In this document: piece after piece, positions 61,331 through 64,000 of the stretch
Position numbering within the stretch: the first letter of the stretch is position 1
Layout: every line of letters starts with the position of its first letter
Origin: Pelagibacterium limicola
Lineage (GTDB): Bacteria > Pseudomonadota > Alphaproteobacteria > Rhizobiales > Devosiaceae
Assembly (NCBI RefSeq): GCF_015694405.1
Contig: NZ_JADQDB010000005.1
Coordinates: 272,589-336,588, forward strand
Length of the DNA stretch: 64,000 nucleotides
Reading direction: 5' to 3'
The notes under the pieces: generated by a model
The model's input: the letters and a program-made list of their open reading frames with translations, nothing else
What the model was told of the DNA's origin: nothing
Databases searched by the model: none
Translations under genes and position numbers: made by a program

Positions 61331-64000
61331 ATGCATCTCGTACTTGTCGACGGTTCGTCTTTCATCTTCCGCGCCTATCACGCCTTGCCGCCCCTAACGC
61401 GCAAGTCCGACGGGCTGCCGGTCGGAGCGGTGGCGGGGTTCTGCAACATGCTCTTCAAGCTTTCCGAAGACCTCAAGGGCGAGAAGACCCCCACCCACAT
61501 GGCGGTCATCTTCGATTATTCGGGCAAGAGCTTCCGCAACGATCTTTACGACCAGTACAAGGCCCACCGGCCCGAGGCGCCCGAGGACCTCGTGCCGCAG
61601 TTTCCCCTGACCCGCGACGCCACCCGCGCCTTCAACCTGCCCTCGATCGAGCAGGAGGGTTATGAGGCCGACGACATCATCGCCACCTATGCCTGCCAGA
61701 TGCGCGACCGTGGGGGCAAGGTCACCATCGTCTCCTCGGACAAGGATCTGATGCAGCTTGTCGATGAGAACGTCTCGATGCTCGACACCATCGCCCGCCC
61801 CGGCCAGCCGCCAATGCGCTGGATCGGCCCGGACGAGGTGTTCGAGAAGTTCGGCGTCACGCCCGACAAGGTGGTCGACGTGCAATCGCTGTGCGGGGAT
61901 GCCGTCGACAACGTGCCCGGCATTCCCGGCATCGGGATCAAGACCGCCGCGCTCCTGATCAACGAATATGGCGATCTCGAAACGCTCCTTGCGCGCGCCG
62001 GCGAGATCAAGCAGCAGAAGCGCCGCGAAACCATTATCGAGAATGCGGAACTGGCGCGCATCTCGCGAAAGCTCGTCGCACTCGATTGCAACACGCCAGT
62101 CCAAATTCCTCTCGACGATCTGGTGCGCCAGCCCATCGACGCCAAGCTCCTCGTGCCTTTCCTCAAGGCGATGGAATTTGCCGCCTTCACCCGCCGCGTC
62201 TCGACGCTGCTGGAGGTCGATCCGGACGATTTTTCCGCCGACGCCGCGCTTTCCGCCACCGCCGAAGGGCATTCGGGCCAGTCGGGCACCTCCGCCGATA
62301 CCGGCGCGGCGCACCGGACCAATCACGGGCCGGAGGCCCATGCCGAAGCGGTGCTCGAAAAAATCCGCGCCATTCCCTGCCGCCACGAGGGGTACGAGAT
62401 CGTTCGCGATGCCCACCAGCTTGCCGGCTGGGTCGAAAAGATCATTGAGATGGGCCATGTCGCGGTCGATACCGAAACGACCGGGCTCGACAATCAGCAG
62501 GCCGATCTCGTGGGCATCTGCCTTGCCACCGAGCCGGGCGCGGCCTGCTACATTCCGCTCGGCCATGTCGATGGGGTGGGCGACATGTTCGGGGGCGGGC
62601 GCGCCGAGGGGCAGATGGATCTGCGCACCGCGCTCGATATGCTCAAGCCCATCCTCGAGGACCCGGCGATCTTAAAGATCGGCCAGAACATCAAATACGA
62701 TCTGGGCATTTTCGCGCGCTACGGCATCACGCTCACCCCGATCGATGACACCATGCTCATGAGCTATGCGCTCGATGGTGCGCGCAACAACGGCATGGAT
62801 GCCCTGGCCGAGCGCTGGCTCAGCCACACCTGCATAAAGTTCTCCGACATTGCCGGCACCGGCAAAAGCCAGCTCACCTTCGACAAGCTTTCGATTGAAA
62901 AGGCTGCGACCTATGCCGCCGAGGACGCCGACATTACCTTGCGGCTCTGGCATGTCCTCAAGCCGCGCCTTGCCGCTTTCAATGCCACGACCGTCTATGA
63001 AACCATCGATCGCCCGCTCGTCCCGGTGCTGGCGCGGATGGAAGCGCGCGGGGTGAGCGTCGACCGCCAGATCCTGTCGCGCCTTTCAGGCGATTTCGCC
63101 CAGCGCGCCGCCGCGCTCGAGGAAGAGGCCCATGAATTGGCGGGCGAGCGCTTCAACCTCGGCTCGCCAAAGCAGCTTGGCGATATCCTCTTCGGCAGGA
63201 TGGGGCTCGAGGGCGGCACGAAAACCAAGACGGGCGCCTGGGCCACCGGCGCGTCGGTGCTCGACGATCTCGCGCTGCAAGGCGTGCCGCTCGCCAAGGT
63301 CCTGCTCGATTGGCGCGGGGTGACCAAGCTCAAATCGACCTATACCGACGCCCTACCCGATTACATCAACCCGCGCACCAATCGCGTCCACACCTCATAC
63401 CATCAGGCGGCGGTCGCGACGGGGCGGCTGTCCTCGACCGATCCGAATCTGCAGAACATCCCCATCCGCACCGAGGACGGGCGCAAGATCAGGACCGCGT
63501 TTATCGCGGCGCCCGGCAATCTCCTGATTTCGGCCGATTACAGCCAGATCGAACTGCGCGTTCTGGCTCATATCGCCGATATCGATGCCCTCAAGGATGC
63601 CTTCGAGGAGGGGCTCGACATTCACGCCATGACGGCGAGCGAGATGTTCGGCGTGCCCATCGAGGGCATCGACCCGATGATCCGCCGCCGCGCAAAGGCG
63701 ATCAATTTCGGCATCATCTATGGCATTTCCGCCTTCGGGCTGGCCAACCAGCTGGGCATCGCGCGCTCGGAGGCGGGCGATTACATCAAGACCTATTTCC
63801 AGCGTTTCCCGGGCATCCAGGACTATATGGAGCAGCAAAAGCGGCTGGTCAAAGCGCAAGGGTTCGTCTCCACCATCTTCGGGCGCAAGATCCCCTTCGA
63901 GAACGCCAACACCAAGAACCCCTCCGAACGCGCCTTCATCGAACGCGCCTCGATCAATGCCCCGATCCAGGGCAGCGCAGCGGACATCATCCGCCGCGCC
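61331..64000 (+). CDS. polA: DNA polymerase I (3' end outside window)
   Basis: 890 codons read to the right edge without a stop. All three parts are visible: 5' nuclease (LVLVDGSSFIFRAYHAL, GYEADDIIAT, VTIVSSDKDLMQLV, LCGDAVDNVPGIPGIGIKTA), 3'–5' exonuclease (about 370–570, VAVDTETTGLDNQ, YAAEDADITLRLW) with its acidic residues kept, and the polymerase fingers/palm (ATGRLSSTDPNLQNIPIRT, LISADYSQIELRVLAHI, RRRAKAINFGIIYGISAFG). It fills repair and Okazaki gaps. The C-terminal palm with the HDE motif is cut off. Confidence 0.98.
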   Translation, partial: MHLVLVDGSSFIFRAYHALPPLTRKSDGLPVGAVAGFCNMLFKLSEDLKGEKTPTHMAVIFDYSGKSFRNDLYDQYKAHRPEAPEDLVPQFPLTRDATRAFNLPSIEQEGYEADDIIATYACQMRDRGGKVTIVSSDKDLMQLVDENVSMLDTIARPGQPPMRWIGPDEVFEKFGVTPDKVVDVQSLCGDAVDNVPGIPGIGIKTAALLINEYGDLETLLARAGEIKQQKRRETIIENAELARISRKLVALDCNTPVQIPLDDLVRQPIDAKLLVPFLKAMEFAAFTRRVSTLLEVDPDDFSADAALSATAEGHSGQSGTSADTGAAHRTNHGPEAHAEAVLEKIRAIPCRHEGYEIVRDAHQLAGWVEKIIEMGHVAVDTETTGLDNQQADLVGICLATEPGAACYIPLGHVDGVGDMFGGGRAEGQMDLRTALDMLKPILEDPAILKIGQNIKYDLGIFARYGITLTPIDDTMLMSYALDGARNNGMDALAERWLSHTCIKFSDIAGTGKSQLTFDKLSIEKAATYAAEDADITLRLWHVLKPRLAAFNATTVYETIDRPLVPVLARMEARGVSVDRQILSRLSGDFAQRAAALEEEAHELAGERFNLGSPKQLGDILFGRMGLEGGTKTKTGAWATGASVLDDLALQGVPLAKVLLDWRGVTKLKSTYTDALPDYINPRTNRVHTSYHQAAVATGRLSSTDPNLQNIPIRTEDGRKIRTAFIAAPGNLLISADYSQIELRVLAHIADIDALKDAFEEGLDIHAMTASEMFGVPIEGIDPMIRRRAKAINFGIIYGISAFGLANQLGIARSEAGDYIKTYFQRFPGIQDYMEQQKRLVKAQGFVSTIFGRKIPFENANTKNPSERAFIERASINAPIQGSAADIIRRA

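Overview
The window reads as chromosomal DNA of a GC-rich alphaproteobacterium of the order Hyphomicrobiales (Rhizobiales). The signs are a ChvG/ChvI pair next to pckA and a short HprK–EIIA–HPr set, a membrane ferritin of the MbfA type behind an Irr-type iron control palindrome, CtrA-type TTAA-N7-TTAA boxes, and the rpmH–rnpA–yidC–engB order. A Devosia/Pelagibacterium-like host is my guess from overall feel, not something the sequence proves. Most of the window is ordinary dense coding. No insertion sequence, prophage, CRISPR array or rRNA was seen.

Layout. 1–13.7 kb (minus strand) is a LacI-controlled operon for uptake and breakdown of a saccharide, probably an oligouronide. Its order is a heparinase II/III-type lyase, an Opp-type ABC importer (binding protein, two permeases, two ATPases), a DUF2264 protein, a D-2-hydroxyacid dehydrogenase and a hexapeptide acyltransferase cut by the left edge. 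13.9–16.5 kb is a loose stretch with an NTF2-like protein, small proteins, a DUF892 ferritin-like protein, a possible gene remnant and tRNA-Arg(ACG). 16.5–19.5 kb holds an orphan histidine kinase behind a disulfide-oxidoreductase-like flavoprotein that has lost its cysteines. 19.7–22.8 kb is rpmH, rnpA, yidC and engB. 22.7–25.7 kb holds a hydrolase, mbfA with its iron box, a LysR regulator and a divergent small protein. 25.7–35.5 kb holds lepA, YciI, DUF2235, a large MscS-type channel, a HAD hydrolase, a CDF transporter, an MFS transporter and a SleB-type cell-wall hydrolase behind two CtrA boxes. 35.5–41.2 kb is pckA, chvI, chvG, hprK, EIIA-Man and HPr. 41.2–48 kb is a TAXI-type TRAP transporter with its own DctB/DctD pair.

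48–59.8 kb is the most coherent accessory system. It holds a Liv-type ABC importer, a core-MetE-like methyltransferase, MetF, an extradiol dioxygenase, PurU, a GntR/FCD regulator and a LigM-like tetrahydrofolate-dependent aromatic O-demethylase. Perfect TGTATACA palindromes lie in front of the importer, metF and the demethylase, and close variants lie in front of the dioxygenase and the methyltransferase. I read this as one regulon: a methoxylated aromatic is imported, its methyl group moves to tetrahydrofolate, the C1 unit is oxidised or used to make methionine, and the exposed catechol ring is opened.

59.8–64 kb holds a CAP-domain lipoprotein, a pseudo-receiver protein and polA, which is cut by the right edge. 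Coordinates include stop codons. Functions are read from motifs and remembered family features; no database search was run.
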